This document shows positions 1-12,849 of a DNA stretch of 64,000 nucleotides, piece by piece. Made by a program: the position numbers and the translations under genes. This DNA is from Aspidiotus rigidus (taxonomy: Eukaryota > Arthropoda > Insecta > Hemiptera > Diaspididae). Under the pieces are notes generated by a model. The model searched no databases. It worked only from the letters and a program-made list of their open reading frames with translations, and was not told where the DNA came from. The first letter of the stretch is position 1, and every line of letters starts with the position of its first letter. The stretch spans positions 5,580,001 through 5,644,000 of the forward strand of contig JAVHKY010000028.1 in the NCBI GenBank assembly GCA_035079385.1. The letters run 5' to 3'.

Positions 1-990
1 CTGATTTCCTCTGTAATATGCAGCGTCATCTATAGGTACAATCATTTCTTATGTGTAACCTAAGGCACCGCAGCTTACCCTCAATTAGCCAAAGAAATGA
101 AGAATATTCCAAAATCTAAAACCAGCTGGAAAGTTGATGAAGGATACATGTTAGAAATTATAAGAGGTACAACTTCTTATTCCGATGTGGAGATTTTTAC
201 ACTCAAATCTGTATTTTTACAGATGACACATAATTTGTTGAATTTTAAATTTGTTTGTAGGTTTAGTACAAAGGTGCCCACAACAAAGTCATTAAATTAA
301 CAACGAAAATAAGGACCTTGTTTTATTAATACCTCTTGCCCACTCGTGATGATCATCTGCATAGTACGTCTCAATAGAAATAATAAAGATAGGCCATTTG
401 AGGCTAATTGTGCATAGAATTATCTATTTTTTTAGGAAATATAGATGCGAAGTGATGTTTTAACTTCTGTTCTGTAACCATGAAAAAATGAATGCCGATT
501 TCGTGGAATAAACTTACTCAGCAATTTGATACAAGGAGAAAGAATATACATATTCATATCAGTGCTGAAATATAAATGCATGGGACTTTAGGGGAGCTGA
601 TAAATTCGATACCAACCTACTTCTGAAAATTTATAAAATTTTGACACTATAATGATTTGTTTTGTCAAAATTATACACATCTATTCAAACGATTAAAATA
701 ATTATACAGGTAGTTTCTAACTTAAATGAAGTTGGACGTGAATGGAGTCGTAATGAAATTTTGCACCAAATAAGATCGAAATTTCTCATCTTTTTTTTGA
801 AGTCGAACTTCCTTCAAGGGATGAAATGGTTTCAAGTTCCCCTCTCTAACAAACCTCAATGGTCGGTCCCCTTTGGGAAAAAAAGAGAAAGGAAAATTTT
901 TTCCCACCGCCTCATTAGACTAGGGTAGATCATTTTCGCTAAACTACGGATGTCCAATCATGAGAAAAACAAACAAACAGAAAAAAAAAC
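1..990. other. No gene recognised
   Basis: AT-rich sequence with only short open frames lacking recognisable motifs. I see no RNA gene, repeat pair or splice-flanked coding exon that I could defend. Confidence 0.5.
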
Positions 991-999
991 AAAGAAATC

Positions 1000-2500
1000 A
1001 AGAATGCGGAGGAAGGTTACAAATCTAGAAGATCTGACAGAACAACCTCACTTCGACAAAGGCGGACAGAGGCAACAAAATAGTGGAACACACACAAAAA
1101 GAGGAGTTTTACATCGCGGAGAATGGATATCCTGAGAGCTGAAGACGAACCGACCCAGAAATACCAGAACAAGCTGAAAACTGTGTTGGAAGAGAACGAT
1201 TTACCTGCAGTGGAAGGACGCTTGAAATGAACCCGGAAGAACTGAAATTCAAGGGGCTGGTCAAACTCAACAAAGCATATTGTCCGATGAAACCCTTAGT
1301 CTATTAATAGCATTCAATCATCAAGTTACAAGTTGGCATAGATCTTCGCTAGATCCTAGAAAGGAAACTACCAATTCGCATTGGATCAAAGCATCACAAT
1401 TGACAGGGAGATGATAGAGAGGTTGGATAAGGTGGAAATCAAGAGCAACGACTAAATGGTATCCTTGGATGTGACGAGTCGGTACCATATCAAAGGAAGA
1501 ATCCTCACTCTGCTGCGAAACAACCAGACGAGCTAAAGTATGCAAGAATAGTGCAAGATATTGAAGGCCAAAACTACTGCCGATACAATAACAAGTTCTG
1601 CATGCCAGGAAAACGGACTAGCGATGGGATTACCGCTGTCACTGATACCGAGAGAGATTTTCATGAATAACATGAAAAACAAGATTTTGAAAGGCAGCAA
1701 GTTTGAAAACTCGATCAAATATTGGGCTAGATGAGATACGTAGATATCTCAATTTTAAAACAGGTGGACTAAATCCTTCTGGAAACGAATGCAATGAATG
1801 AGATCATCAAATTCACAGTGGAGAAGGATAGTAAGACTATCAAGTATTTGGACCCAACACTCTCACAAGAGAACAACAGGACAGAATACAAAATCTACAG
1901 GGAGCCTACTCATGCCGACACCATCATCCCCAACTGCTCCTATCTCCACCCTCATACCGAGCAATCTATTTCTTAAAGAACAATGAAGAAAAGAGGGAAG
2001 AGATTGAGACAGTACAGCAGCCAACAGCTACTCCAGAGGCGTGGTTAAGGGAGTCTTCGGGAAAATGGAATCAAAGGAAGGAACCCATTAAGTATTCCGG
2101 ATAACTACCATACATAGGAAGGCACACGATCATGATAGAGACGTTCAGTGGTTAGGACGTGAATGGGGTATCCAAAGCAAAAGAATGAGCGACGACTAGA
2201 CGGAGGAAAAGGGTAGGGGAAGCTTGAACGGAGTGTAAAAGCTTAATTTGGAACAGTGCGAAAGCATCTACGTTCGGTGAAGGAATACTCGAAGTCATAC
2301 ACGTAGAAAACCGCATCAAAAGAAGAAAATACTGAGCACAGATGGAGATCACAAAGGCAAAGAGGAGGAAAGCCGGCCTCTTGAGCAGTGTAATCACGTT
2401 TGACAGTGAAAGATTATTCGGCTTGATGATTGGACAAAACAGGAAAAATAAAACCGACCAATAGGATAATAGCAAACCTGTTAGCCAATAAAAGCGAGCG
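1000..2500 (+). pseudogene. Decayed Penelope-like retroelement (RT region)
   Basis: Reading across frames shows the order of a Penelope-type reverse transcriptase: a KLNKAY..MKPLVY segment near 1270 (template-binding 'K..K...RP' region), a NNKFCMPGK segment near 1590, an EIFMNNMKNK-like segment near 1655, a damaged catalytic region RYVDIS where RYVDD is expected near 1735, and the downstream block at 1794-1976 ending in KIYREPTHADTIIPN. That last block is the 'IYRKPT.TD..I' segment that follows the catalytic motif in PLEs. A weak HDHD..QW segment near 2130 may be the start of the endonuclease region. Many stops and frameshifts break it, so it is dead. Its residues differ from the family of the copies at 44-61 kb, so it is a second clade. 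Assignment to PLE is fairly sure; exact ends are not. Confidence 0.6.
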
Positions 2501-2530
2501 AACCAATCACGACGTAGATTTGTTGTTGCT
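2440..2530 (+). promoter_or_regulatory. Cluster of three CCAAT boxes
   Basis: Three CCAAT motifs lie within about 60 bases (GACCAATAGG, AGCCAATAAA, AACCAATCAC), just after the decayed PLE coding region. A similarly spaced cluster occurs at 49345-49410 beside another PLE, where a TATA box follows. The motifs are plain in the sequence; promoter function, probably of a transposable element, is inference. Confidence 0.3.
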
Positions 2531-2652
2531 CATCAGATCAGCGTTGTACTCTCGTTCTTCAGTAACGACACAACTGATGATGAGATAACACCCAAAATTA
2601 CTCTTGGACGCTACGACAGTTGAACTTCGAAAAATTTTGAACATCGAGCTAT

Positions 2653-2903
2653 ATCGACGGCCAAGAGTCAAAATGTCGTAACTCCATTTTACAGATTTGC
2701 TACAGCAGTCGAAACTAACTCTATAGAAGAAAAACAACTGCACTCAACTTGGAAAAGAGTATTTACACTATCAATGTTACCAGCTAGGTGCGAAAGGACC
2801 CCATGGACATTCCGACGAAGTACTCAAGCCTCAAGCTGATCACGCTGAAGGAAAAAGACCAAGACATTGGAGAGTTACGACGTTTTGACTCTTGGCCGAC
2901 GAT
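2653..2903. repeat. Inverted repeat, arms of about 33 bp
   Basis: The left arm (2653-2685) and right arm (2869-2903) are near-perfect reverse complements around the shared core GGCCAAGAGTCAAAA, with about 180 bases between them. Similarity continues weakly outside the arms (GAACTTCGAAAAATTTT against CGAAACTCGGAAAAATGTC). This is probably a foldback or terminal part of a mobile element linked to the preceding PLE relic. Confidence 0.55.
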
Positions 2904-2909
2904 GTGTGA

Positions 2910-4540
2910 CAGAAGCGAAACTCGGAAAAATGTCGACTTCTAAGGACTCCTCAGTATCGAAATCAAATTCGTCTCGTCGTTCGACTTCGTAGAGGAAGCC
3001 ATCGTTTTACTAAGTCTCAGATAATGTGCGGAGAGAGAGATTTTATACTTTTCAGAGGCGAAAATGTCAAAGAAAGCTTTCACTGACCACGAAGAAGAAT
3101 CACCTACACCCGGGTACAAGCTTTCAAAACATACACGAAAGAATTATGAGTTGAATTAAAAGAAGATCCGAGATGATGAACGGTAATTACAGCTTTATTC
3201 CTTCTATATTCAGAGATATTATAGCGAGCACAAGAAAAGTAGGTAGATTCTTCAAAGGAGATGAAGAACACTTGAGCAGAATAATAAGGCAAGCACTCAT
3301 AATCAGAATCTGCAGCACGAAAGCAATGTTTTCCAAAATTCATATTCTGTTTCAATTCACGTCGAACATTATTACGTTAAAATTCAAACAGATTCTACAG
3401 TTTGAGAAACCACGTACATCCACGTATTTGCTAACAGGTCAAAGGCAAAAAATGAAATCACTACCTTGAAACCGTTTATCCGGTCGGATATCTAGTCTTC
3501 TATTTATTTACACGCGACGAAGTAAGAAAATCGTTGAACCAATATAAACACACTATCAAAAGAAAATGCGACAGTGACTATACCGATGATGGCGATGGCA
3601 ACGATAATATTGTTTTTATTGACGAGAAAAAAAAAAGAAAGAAAATGAAAAAAAGACACAAAAAGGAGGAAATTTTTGACTATTTCTCTTGCAAAATGAT
3701 ATTGTTTTTAGAGGAGAGTGAGAGTGAGGTACAGACATAGTACAAAAGAAAAGAAAATCAGAACGATTACGAGAAGATTTAGCAATAAAATACGTACAAT
3801 GACGTACATACAAATACTTAACGTGCGGTATATGGATTGAAGCTTTCAAAATAGAAGAGGTACTACACAGCAGAATATAACGAAATAAAATCGCTTCCAG
3901 TCGGTTCTTACATAGTGTACATCAAGTTTTATGCGCAGCAATTCAAGAACAGCAAGAAGGAAAATTGTACATTGAAGTGTGTCGATAAAATAGCGCTCTA
4001 CAAAGACATAAGTTATCGTGTGGCTAAAGATAGCGACTTTGCTAAACGCGAATGAGCAACCACAACCCGAATTTTGCTTTTATTACCAGATCGTGAATAT
4101 TTGCTGATGAGCTTTCGAAATGCGAACAGTAAATAAGATACAGATACGTAAATTGACACTCCTTGACGCGATTACAACGCGACGCGCGAGTTTTTCTTGA
4201 CATTTTCTCGAAAACATCCTCACCTTCATCCTATTCTTTCTTTTCAAGATTTGCTCGTATAATACAAGTACAGATTTTTGTATGAACTTTAAATTGAAGA
4301 AAGGTGTCATTCAAAAAAGAAGACGGAGTATTCAGCTATACGACCCTTTGAGATAATGACTCCTGAAATGCCGGTGCTAAAAAGTACTGTGCCCACAGAA
4401 ACGAGTACTCATCGTTATTTCTGTGTGTGCAGCACTGCAGCTGAATTTTGAGGGTCCAAAATGTTTTATAATCAGACGGCTGATCATCCTTCCATTCTTT
4501 CATGAGTGTCAAGCTTACACATTGTGTGCAATCTTTTCGT
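2910..4540. other. No gene recognised
   Basis: Only short frames without recognisable motifs. The basic KKKRKKMKKRHKKEE run near 3620 comes from A-rich low-complexity DNA and is not taken as coding. Confidence 0.45.
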
Positions 4541-4551
4541 CACTTTATTCA

Positions 4552-4860
4552 TTTGGTCAGATCCATTTTCCAGGTGAGTTTATCAGATGTTGTTTCTAAT
4601 TCTCGGCCAGCGTCCTTTGCTCTGCTTTCGCTTCGTTCCAAATTAAGCACAAGCACTTTAATTTCGTTTTCGATACTTTGAATACCATCTGACGTCTTCC
4701 AGACCTTTAAAACTGCTACATCTTCAATATCATGCGCGAAAACAACGATGTCTGTTTTTGGTGCGCCATCAGGTATGTCAGCTGTTTGCATGTAAAGTAG
4801 CAGGCCACACACACTTCGGCGCGCTATTCCAGCTTTGATGGGTACTATAATTGAGGACAC
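4552..4860 (-). pseudogene. Jockey-like non-LTR retrotransposon RT fragment
   Basis: A 103-codon open frame on the minus strand matches the order of the central palm of Jockey-clade reverse transcriptases. It has RRSVCGLLLY where GVPQGSVLGPLLY is usual, then TADIPDG, then VVFAHDIEDVAVLK where FADDTAVLA is usual. The catalytic Y/F-x-D-D is changed to F-A-H-D, so the enzyme would be inactive. The fragment starts just after an in-frame stop and lacks endonuclease and gag parts. The frame happens to have stayed open over this stretch. Assignment rests on motif order only; an aligned search is needed to settle the clade. Confidence 0.45.
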
Positions 4861-4869
4861 GCATCAAAG

Positions 4870-7800
4870 AATAAGCCACATAATTTAAAATTATTCCTAT
4901 CGTGTGAGAAAAACCTGTTTCGTAAGAGTAAATAGTACATACTTCGAAAGTTTGCGCTCGCCTTCATTTTATGTGTGACAATCACCGTACACCTATAAAG
5001 TTATACATACTTACAATTTATCAACACTGCACTATGAAAAGAGTAGAACTTCAAATCAATCACGAGGAATTTAAGAAAACTTGGAAAAATACTTGAACTT
5101 CTCATCAATTACAAGAAATATCAGAATTGAATGAAAAACAACATTCTAGAGTTAGTACGAAGTAAAAGATCGTTGACTGTTCTTTTTATTATGAAATCCA
5201 GTATCTGTTTGCAAATCAGCGCCAATGATAAATAATTCACGAAAATAGAATTATCGCTTCTTATAAAAATTAATTTGCGGAACAAACGAGCAGTAGGCTA
5301 TAAGCAATTTAATTAAATAAAAGAATTATATAGTTTGATACTTTCTTAGTCTTCTGTAAATGGTGCTCACAAATTTCATATTCTAAGAATCACTGCTGCA
5401 TTAACGTAGGCAGCCTCGAACAATAGAAACTAGTAGGTCTAGACGATGTCTGACGAACAAAAGTAAAAGAAAGAGAGAAAGAAGAAACCTCTTCATGCTC
5501 GGTCATTAGATGAACGATGAGATATTCGTAATTCTTCACTCAATACTGACGAAAATTGATACGGAAATAAAGTTGTAATATTTTACTTTTCTGGAAGTTG
5601 TTCATTCGTTTTCTCCACCTACAGCACTCTTAGAAACCTTCTTCTTCGTTCGCATATAGATAGTTGAGAATAACGTAAAAAGCAACTTTTTCGCACGCCT
5701 CAATGACCTCGTTCATTCTACTTCCTCATTCTGGCGCGTAGTAATTGTAAGACAGAAAAAAAAGTTACTCCACATGTAAAGCAGGCAAATTAATGCTCTC
5801 TTCCTTTGCCTACCTCTTGACAAGTACCTTCAACCCCAATCGATGTTCATGAAAATGTTGAAGTTTCTCTTGATCTACCAAAATTATACCTAAGCAGCCC
5901 ATAGTCTATCTGATGACCTTATGAAATTATCAAAAGGGAAATTTATAGTTTCATTATCCACGTCTTACCCAAGAGGACTAGAGCTTTTAGTCTCTTATGT
6001 ATTAATATTAAAACTAGGCCAAGGAATACAGTTCTCTGATGACGTTACTGCCAACCTAATGATATGAGAACTAGGTCAACTGAGTTCAAGTGTCTTATTG
6101 ACCTATTTGAAGACTTGAGCCTGAAAAATTTTAGTCCAACTTGGCCTCTTGTAAAGCTCAGGCCTTCAGAATCTTAGCTCAGCTCGTGAAGGCCAGTTCA
6201 AATAAAATGCTACATTAAAATGGATTGGCTAAGAACAGAAAATTTTTCTACTTTACGCGAGTATCGTACGTCATAACAGTATTATCACAATTGGGTCTGG
6301 AAATAGATCGATGCTAAATTGAAGAGAAATGAGCTTAATTTACGATTCCGAAAAATTGATCATCTCATTGGCAGAAGATAATTTTCAGTTCTGCACAACG
6401 AACTCGTAGTATTGTAAAGCAATATCGAAACCAGTTTGGACCTATGGGGGATATCTTCAAAAGATATTCAACGATTTCAGGCTTTTCATAGCCAAAATTT
6501 CTAAATTTCCAGCAAAGGGATCGGAAATTTTATCCTCCAATAAAGAATGACCACCTCGGCCCCACCTCATGCTGCTATTTTACTATTCAAATGTAAAATT
6601 ACTTCGAGTCATTTAACTTCGTCTCGTCTATTCATTAAAATCCATTTTCAGACGCGAACATTAATTAAGGTGTAACGACGAAGAATACAAAAAAATATTA
6701 GACAGCGAGAATGGATGGCAACGAGCTTTAAAAAGAGTGCTTTTTATGTAAATTTAAAATTGAAATTTTCAACGCTTGACAATAAAGTTTGTATACAAGC
6801 CGCACGAGAAAAAAGAAAAAGAGTCCGCGTAACGGAATAAAAAGATGACAGTATTGTAAGAAGAAGGCATCCAAAACCGAAAACACGTCGATTTTTTTTT
6901 TCCACTATTATTATAGTCAATTGTTTATTTATTTGTATGCACGTAACGATAGATACAATGTACTGTGTCGTTTCAAAGTTTTTCTTCGTAAGTTACTTCG
7001 AACAGCGAAAGAGATTTTTCTCCTCTTGATTTTTTTAAGCTCGCTCAAGCAATTTATACGTAACTAGAAAGAGAGCAAAATCTTTTCATGCAACCCACAA
7101 CCTTTTCGTTCAAAGAAAAACGAAGAGGAGTAACGTCGCGAAGACACGAGCGCTTCTCTCTTCCGACTGAATTCAATACCAGATTCATAAAATGAGTTCG
7201 TAAGTCTACGTTTCTTTTTTTTTCTTCTTCTTCGGATTAAACGTAAGCCAGACTGTGACAGACAGCTTAATGTCAGTAATCCAGAAACTCAGAGTGATTC
7301 CGAAACATAGAAAAAGTACACTCGATAACTGAAACCAAACAAAGAAGCATAAATTTTTTTTCATTCGCGCATGAAATTCTCGATCGTACTCCTTACCGAG
7401 CACAAAATATATTGTGCATTCCACTCCGGTAAATATTTCTTTATAATTTTTCACGAAACTCAAACATTTAAGGATTCCTCTTCGCGACCGAAATTCTAGG
7501 AAAGAGAGTCGACATCTTTCTCCCCTTCAAGTTTGAAACGGTTTCGCGCATAGTATATGCAGCTATCTAAATACAAAATTCATTGGACATTACTAAAACA
7601 GTCGCAAATAAACGGATAAATTTTTCAGCGGTACATTTACCGCTGTAAATCAGATAAACTCAAGTGAATGTAACAGGACGTCAAGCAAACAATGCTCGAA
7701 GAGCAGCATGCGCTTTGTGACGGTAGGCTCTGAATAATAGAAACGCATCAACACTCGAAAGAGTTTTACTCTCTTACCGAGATTCATGAAAAAAGGGAAA

Positions 7801-8180
7801 AAAAGAGAAAATTATCCGACGCTGTCGTCTTTACGGAACATCTTGTAGACATCAACATTGCTGTGAGTGCTTCTCATCAACTCTAGAAATTTTAGATACA
7901 AATTTCAAAAGGATCACCGAATCCGAAATAAGTTTAAGTATATCAAAAGTTTGCTTTTCGCAGTTTGAATAATTTCGCAAAATGATGACGCACTAATTGA
8001 AGATGAAAATTCTGGAGACAGAAATCATCTTGTTTCCTACTCATCATCTAGCTAGATTTCCGTGCCAATGGTTTTTATTTTCGTATCGAACTTATCAACC
8101 TCCACTCCATCAATATATCCACAACATTGGGTCAGAATATGGAAAACGGGGCTTTACCCTTCAATTTGTTAGATGTAAGC
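4870..8180. other. No gene recognised
   Basis: AT-rich sequence with short homopolymer runs and no recognisable coding exon, RNA gene or paired repeat. The 85-codon minus-strand frame near 7206-7463 has no family motif and is probably chance. Confidence 0.45.
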
Positions 8181-8189
8181 TACTCTCTA

Positions 8190-9070
8190 GTTGACACAAC
8201 GTCAAATTTTCCCTGAAGAGGCTAATGGATTTTTAAGTCCATTAAATATCTGTTGGTGCTCTAACACTTCGCCTCTCAAAAGAAAATTCTACCCTTTTTC
8301 TGAAGACATCGGCATTCTCATCGGTTCTCCTTTAGGTTCTTTGATGGTTGATAATCTTCATGCACAAATTTGAGAAAGACTTCTTTCATTCAACTAACAA
8401 CTTCACCTTTTATATCTCTTATTGGTATAGGTAGGTCGATGACGCCCCATACCTGCGGTCGCGTCTTCCTCACTTCTTCAAAATTTTCTGATCCATATCA
8501 ATAGTCTTTATAAGCCCACCATTTTCACAACAGAAGTAGGAGACCACAGTATCAACTTTTTCGACCTCACCATATTTATTGAGAATGATCCTCACAAATT
8601 TATCATACTTAGACCTCTTATCCATAGTCCCTCCTTCTGCCCTTAGCTACCTTCGACACCATCCATGGTCCATCGTCTGGTCAATACTTCCCCACTGATT
8701 CTAATGCTATAGGAAAGAGATCGCCACCATGAAGTACCTCTCGTCCACCAACAACATTACCAACGACTGTTCAACACATAAGAAATTCGTCAGATCCATC
8801 TGAACTCTTCTACCATTCTTCCTTGAGTCCCTCCCCTCATCGTTACACCAGTAGGTTTACATGGATCAGATTGCTCTTCTTGGATTTTTTAGTAAACTAA
8901 GTCGAGCTTTGCGTCCTCTTCGTTTTCAACCCACTCACTATATTCCACCACTTTGAGAAAATCCTTGGTTAACCTTAAGGACGAGAAAGTGGTGTTTACA
9001 GACAACAATGCTGGGACTGTCACTGTGTTTATTCTGGTAAAATTAGCAGACGTTCCGCATCACGATAATA
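8190..9070 (+). pseudogene. Decayed Penelope-like element (RT end plus GIY-YIG)
   Basis: The copy begins with FLSPLNICWCSNTSP and IGILIGSPLGSLM (8191-8373), the PLE RT block that in the copy at 50-52 kb reads NACWSPNF..VGIPIGSPLGSL. It continues in other frames with SYWYR*VDDA, the catalytic YVDD broken by a stop, near 8425, then INFFDLTIF near 8555. The GIY-YIG endonuclease start follows as SGVYRQQCWDCHCVYSGK near 8990-9045. Many frameshifts and stops make it clearly dead. Order and spacing are right for a 5'-truncated PLE of about 0.9 kb. It is related to, but diverged from, the intronic copies of Tribbles. Confidence 0.75.
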
Positions 9071-9079
9071 TTGACACAA

Positions 9080-11930
9080 GGGACAACAGATAGTGTACAT
9101 AAATATAGCAAGGGTAGATCCTGATTCGTGATCAGATTCTCCTCTCCAAGCTGAAATCTTTCTGCTACACTAAACAATACAGTTATGAAAACAACCGAAG
9201 TCCAATAACAAAATTATCAATCATAAAACGAGATTTAAACGCATGAATTCAGACCTCGTGAATGACCATGACATTTCATTTTCATACCATTTTTGACCCG
9301 CGAAATTGCGCACCATAAAAAAGGAAAAATGAATGTTAAAACTATAAAAAAACGTATCCGACAAAAAATAAGCAAGCGAATTTACGAGTAACCACCGTAT
9401 AAAAAAATGAACGCGAATCGACTGCGTTAAAGGTAAAGTTCAGAAAAACTTGGCGGAAATAATTTCAAGTTACTCTCCACGGTTTTATTTTCCTCTTCTC
9501 ACAATCTTCTCCATTCGTCCCGAGAGACGCGATCTCGACCGCTTTCTTTCATTCCTTTGCAAACTCTCGATTCAGTTTCTTCTTCTTTCGCAAATTACTA
9601 TCAACATCAATGAAGTTTTAAAAAATGGCGAGAAAATATTTAAAATGAAGAACGTGAAAGACCATTTTAACAGTAATCATTGAAATCAAAGGGCGAAAGC
9701 ACATACCATTGCATTCATCTTTGTGTCATATAAAATTTGAATCCGTACCACTTTAAGGAGCGAAAACGAAGGTAACAAGAGGCATACAGGAAAAATTATA
9801 CACGTCAACGAAGAAAACTTACAGGAGCTGTTCTCGAGAAAATTTGAAACCTGATCTCTTTATTCGTGGCTGCAGATAAATAGAATGAGGATTCCATCAG
9901 CCATATATCCTCAATGCCAAACCTGGCATTTTGGTTTGACTTGTTAATAAATTGTCATTGAAAATAAGAGATCGGATCAAGATTTTCAAACACCACCTTA
10001 CATAACATAGGAACGCTATCTCCCCTACCCCCTAAGAAAACGCACATCATTAGAACTAAACATCGGTCACAGCGGTGGTGCGAGTGAAAAAGAAACCTTC
10101 AAGAGGCCGCTTGGTCTATGAGTTGAGTGTTGTTGAGATGCGAACCGGTTCGTGGACTAGTTTCTCAAAGAAGAATGAAAAAATGTGTATATGTAAGCAC
10201 TTTTTACGTCGTGGTGAAGATGCGGAAGGTTTCCCTCTAACTAACCGTTTAATTCTTAGTCTGAAAACGTCTACTGGCTATGTTGTGTGGTGTATGGCCA
10301 CCACATTTATCGACGCGAGTCGGACAAGTCGTTTCTCACTCCACGATGAAGTCCAGTATTTGAATAGACTGGGGCGCGATACCCGTAACGATCCAAACAT
10401 GTTTAATTCATCTCTTCTTTTGTTCACGTTTTCGGTATCCATTTTAGAGTATAATCTCGACCTTTTCAATCGTACGGCTTAATTTGAAACGGTGTGTGGA
10501 ACTAGGTGACGATGTGAAAACAAAAGTATAGTGAACAAAAGCGAGCGGAATGTAACTCAGAGACGTAACGGAAAACAAAAAGAATTGAATCAAAATAAAT
10601 GTCTTTTGTTCGAAATTATTATAGTGATTATGAAAGTGATTTTCGGGTCAAATCTAATATCAGCATTAACGTTCTCGTATTTATTCTTTCTAAGAGTAGG
10701 TGCTTTGAAGAGTATGACTAGACGAATAAACATCATTCTATCTTTTACCATTTCATTTTTAAACCACATACCTGTACAATTCTAAAATTTCATTCTCTTA
10801 ATTTCATTCAAAGACACTCCGCATTAACGAAGACTAAATGAAGATGTTTCGAAAGCCGCAGAGTAAAATATCCTTATCACAACTCGATCGTGTGCATTTC
10901 CTCGTACCAATTTCTGGAGCTTATCGACAGAAGTAATATCGTGAAGTTTTAAAATACAGTACATGAAGCGTAATTTTCGAAACGAAAAACGCGTTAATTT
11001 TTTCTATTTTTGAATAGCATTTACACCCACGACCTTTCGCGTGCAGCTCCACTCCTCAAGGGTTCCCCTTTCACACAATATGTATTAATTAGTTTCAACT
11101 ACTAACTTTCATCTACGTTCGTTTTTTGTTTTTTATTTCCGTTTCCGTTGACCCAAAAAGTATTTGCTACGAGTGATCGAAAGCCATCAAGGGAATGGGT
11201 CAGATAACGTTTATAAAATTCAATCCCAATCCATTTATAATTCGCAGAGATATGATATAATAATATTATCATTATTCTAATAATCGAACATAATTTTTCC
11301 TATCACTCTTCTATTCATGTAAGAAAATAATTACACTATTGGTGAACGTTTCTCTGGTCACCAGTCAATCCCCCTTGACCTCATGATAACCGTCACAAAA
11401 GGTAGAGCCGCATTGAGGCATAGGCTAACAAGGCTATAGTCTGCAACGAAAAATTCTGTTTTGAAAAACAAGATGAAAACGAAAAGAAAACTCAAAACTG
11501 GGAAAAATGGAAACATAAAAAAATTAGCCAATAGAGTAGAAAAAGTTTTTATGCAGCCCTGACTGGAGGGTTTCACTTGACGTGAGCAGGGGAGTTTTGA
11601 CCTCCTAAGCTCAACGCAAAAATACCCCTCTTCAAAACTCGGGAAGCACAATTTTCAGTCTTGATCCCCTAGAACATTGGGAAATATTGATTATAGTAAC
11701 TATACTACACTACTTCTCAAAAAATCCAAAATACAGCAGCTCAGCAAGAAGATGGAAAAAGGGATTCGAAATCCCCTGGGCACCACCCACTAGCCCATCA
11801 AGATATCTAGTATTCAACTTCTGTTATCACTAAATCACAATCGCGCTATTATTTTTTATTATTTTTTTGTATTCATTTATTGGACGTGCAAATCCTGACT
11901 CGTACATTATGAGAGTTTGGAAGAGATTCA
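9080..11930. other. No gene firmly recognised; one open frame at 10075-10482
   Basis: The longest frame (10075-10482, +, 135 codons, first ATG at 10138) has no recognisable motif, no splice-flanked continuation and an ordinary-looking reverse strand. I do not call it a gene. The rest is AT-rich with short frames only. Confidence 0.4.
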
Positions 11931-11937
11931 TTATCTA

Positions 11938-12013
11938 ACAAAGATTTATTGAATTTAAAGGCACTGCCGACAATTGATGTTGGCAGCGCCTTTAAATTCA
12001 ATAAATCTTTGTT
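11938..12013. repeat. Short near-perfect hairpin (foldback)
   Basis: Two arms of about 34 bases (11938-11971 and 11979-12013) are reverse complements with one or two mismatches and a loop of about 8 bases, centred on AATTGATG. The shared arm core is AATTTAAAGGC...TGCC. This could be a tiny palindromic element or, if transcribed, a pre-microRNA-like stem. Nothing in the flanks decides between them. Confidence 0.6.
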
Positions 12014-12250
12014 CTTAAACCGGCGAATCAAATTAAGACTATGATTATTCTCACTCCTCTCTCTTCTTACTCGCCCCCCTCCTCCCACAAAGTCCTGATA
12101 CTGTCTGATTGTCCTTCATCTTACCTTGCTATCCAAAGTCCTCCTCATTCATCCAATCATATCGTCTAACGAATCCTCATTATTATTCACTTGTAAGATT
12201 CTTCCTCATCCTTTATCTATTTTCTACGAATACCGAGACACCTCAGAAAA

Positions 12251-12842
12251 GATTTTTGGCTTGTCCATTTCAGGGTTCTGTAGATGAAGAGAGGCAGAAT
12301 TTTCTCAATTTTACATGATATGCAACGAAAAAATATGATTTTCGATGACTAAGATCTGATGACTGCTCAAATTCACAATATTCTTGTAGTCAATTCCCCG
12401 TACCTCTCAACGGACCGAAATAAAAAGACCGTCTTCACTCCCTTCCTACTCCTCTTCCTTTACTCTTCAATCGAAGTACATGATTGGGCTTCCATTCGAT
12501 TTTCCGAACTCTTTTCCAAACACATAGTGAACTTTTATTAGATTTTGAACTTATTCGATCAATGAACGTTCCATCATAGGATGTTTGCTTTTGGTTTTTT
12601 TTACCGGATTATAGCTTGTTCGTTTCTTATTATTTTAAACATATTTTTCTCTAAAATCAGGTCGTCTGTCCGAGAGGATTCAATAATGAAAGAAAGTAAC
12701 TTCGAACGACATCTGTTCAACTTTTGGGCTACCTCACGAGAGTGGTTTTTTACTTGCCCTGTGAAAGAGAGAAGCAAAGAGAGGCAAAACTTCTCAATTT
12801 TATATGATCTGTAACTAAAAAATATATTTTTCGGTGACTTAC
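12251..12842 (+). repeat. Diverged direct repeat (12251-12350 and 12743-12842)
   Basis: Two copies of about 100 bases share the order CTTG(T)CC..., AGAGAGGCA, TTCTCAATTTTA, ATGATCTG/ATATGC, AAAAAATAT and TTTTCG(A/G)TGACT. They lie about 490 bases apart in the same orientation. I take this as a partial duplication or two copies of an unknown dispersed repeat. No coding signal was recognised. Confidence 0.45.
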
Positions 12843-12849
12843 ATGCTTT

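Noticed and set aside
2152..2475. 107-codon hydrophobic minus-strand frame
   Set aside because: Antisense to the 3' part of the decayed PLE; the hydrophobic look comes from reversing A-rich coding DNA.
10075..10482. 135-codon plus-strand frame
   Set aside because: No motif, no splice partner and no ATG at its start; could be chance in this region.
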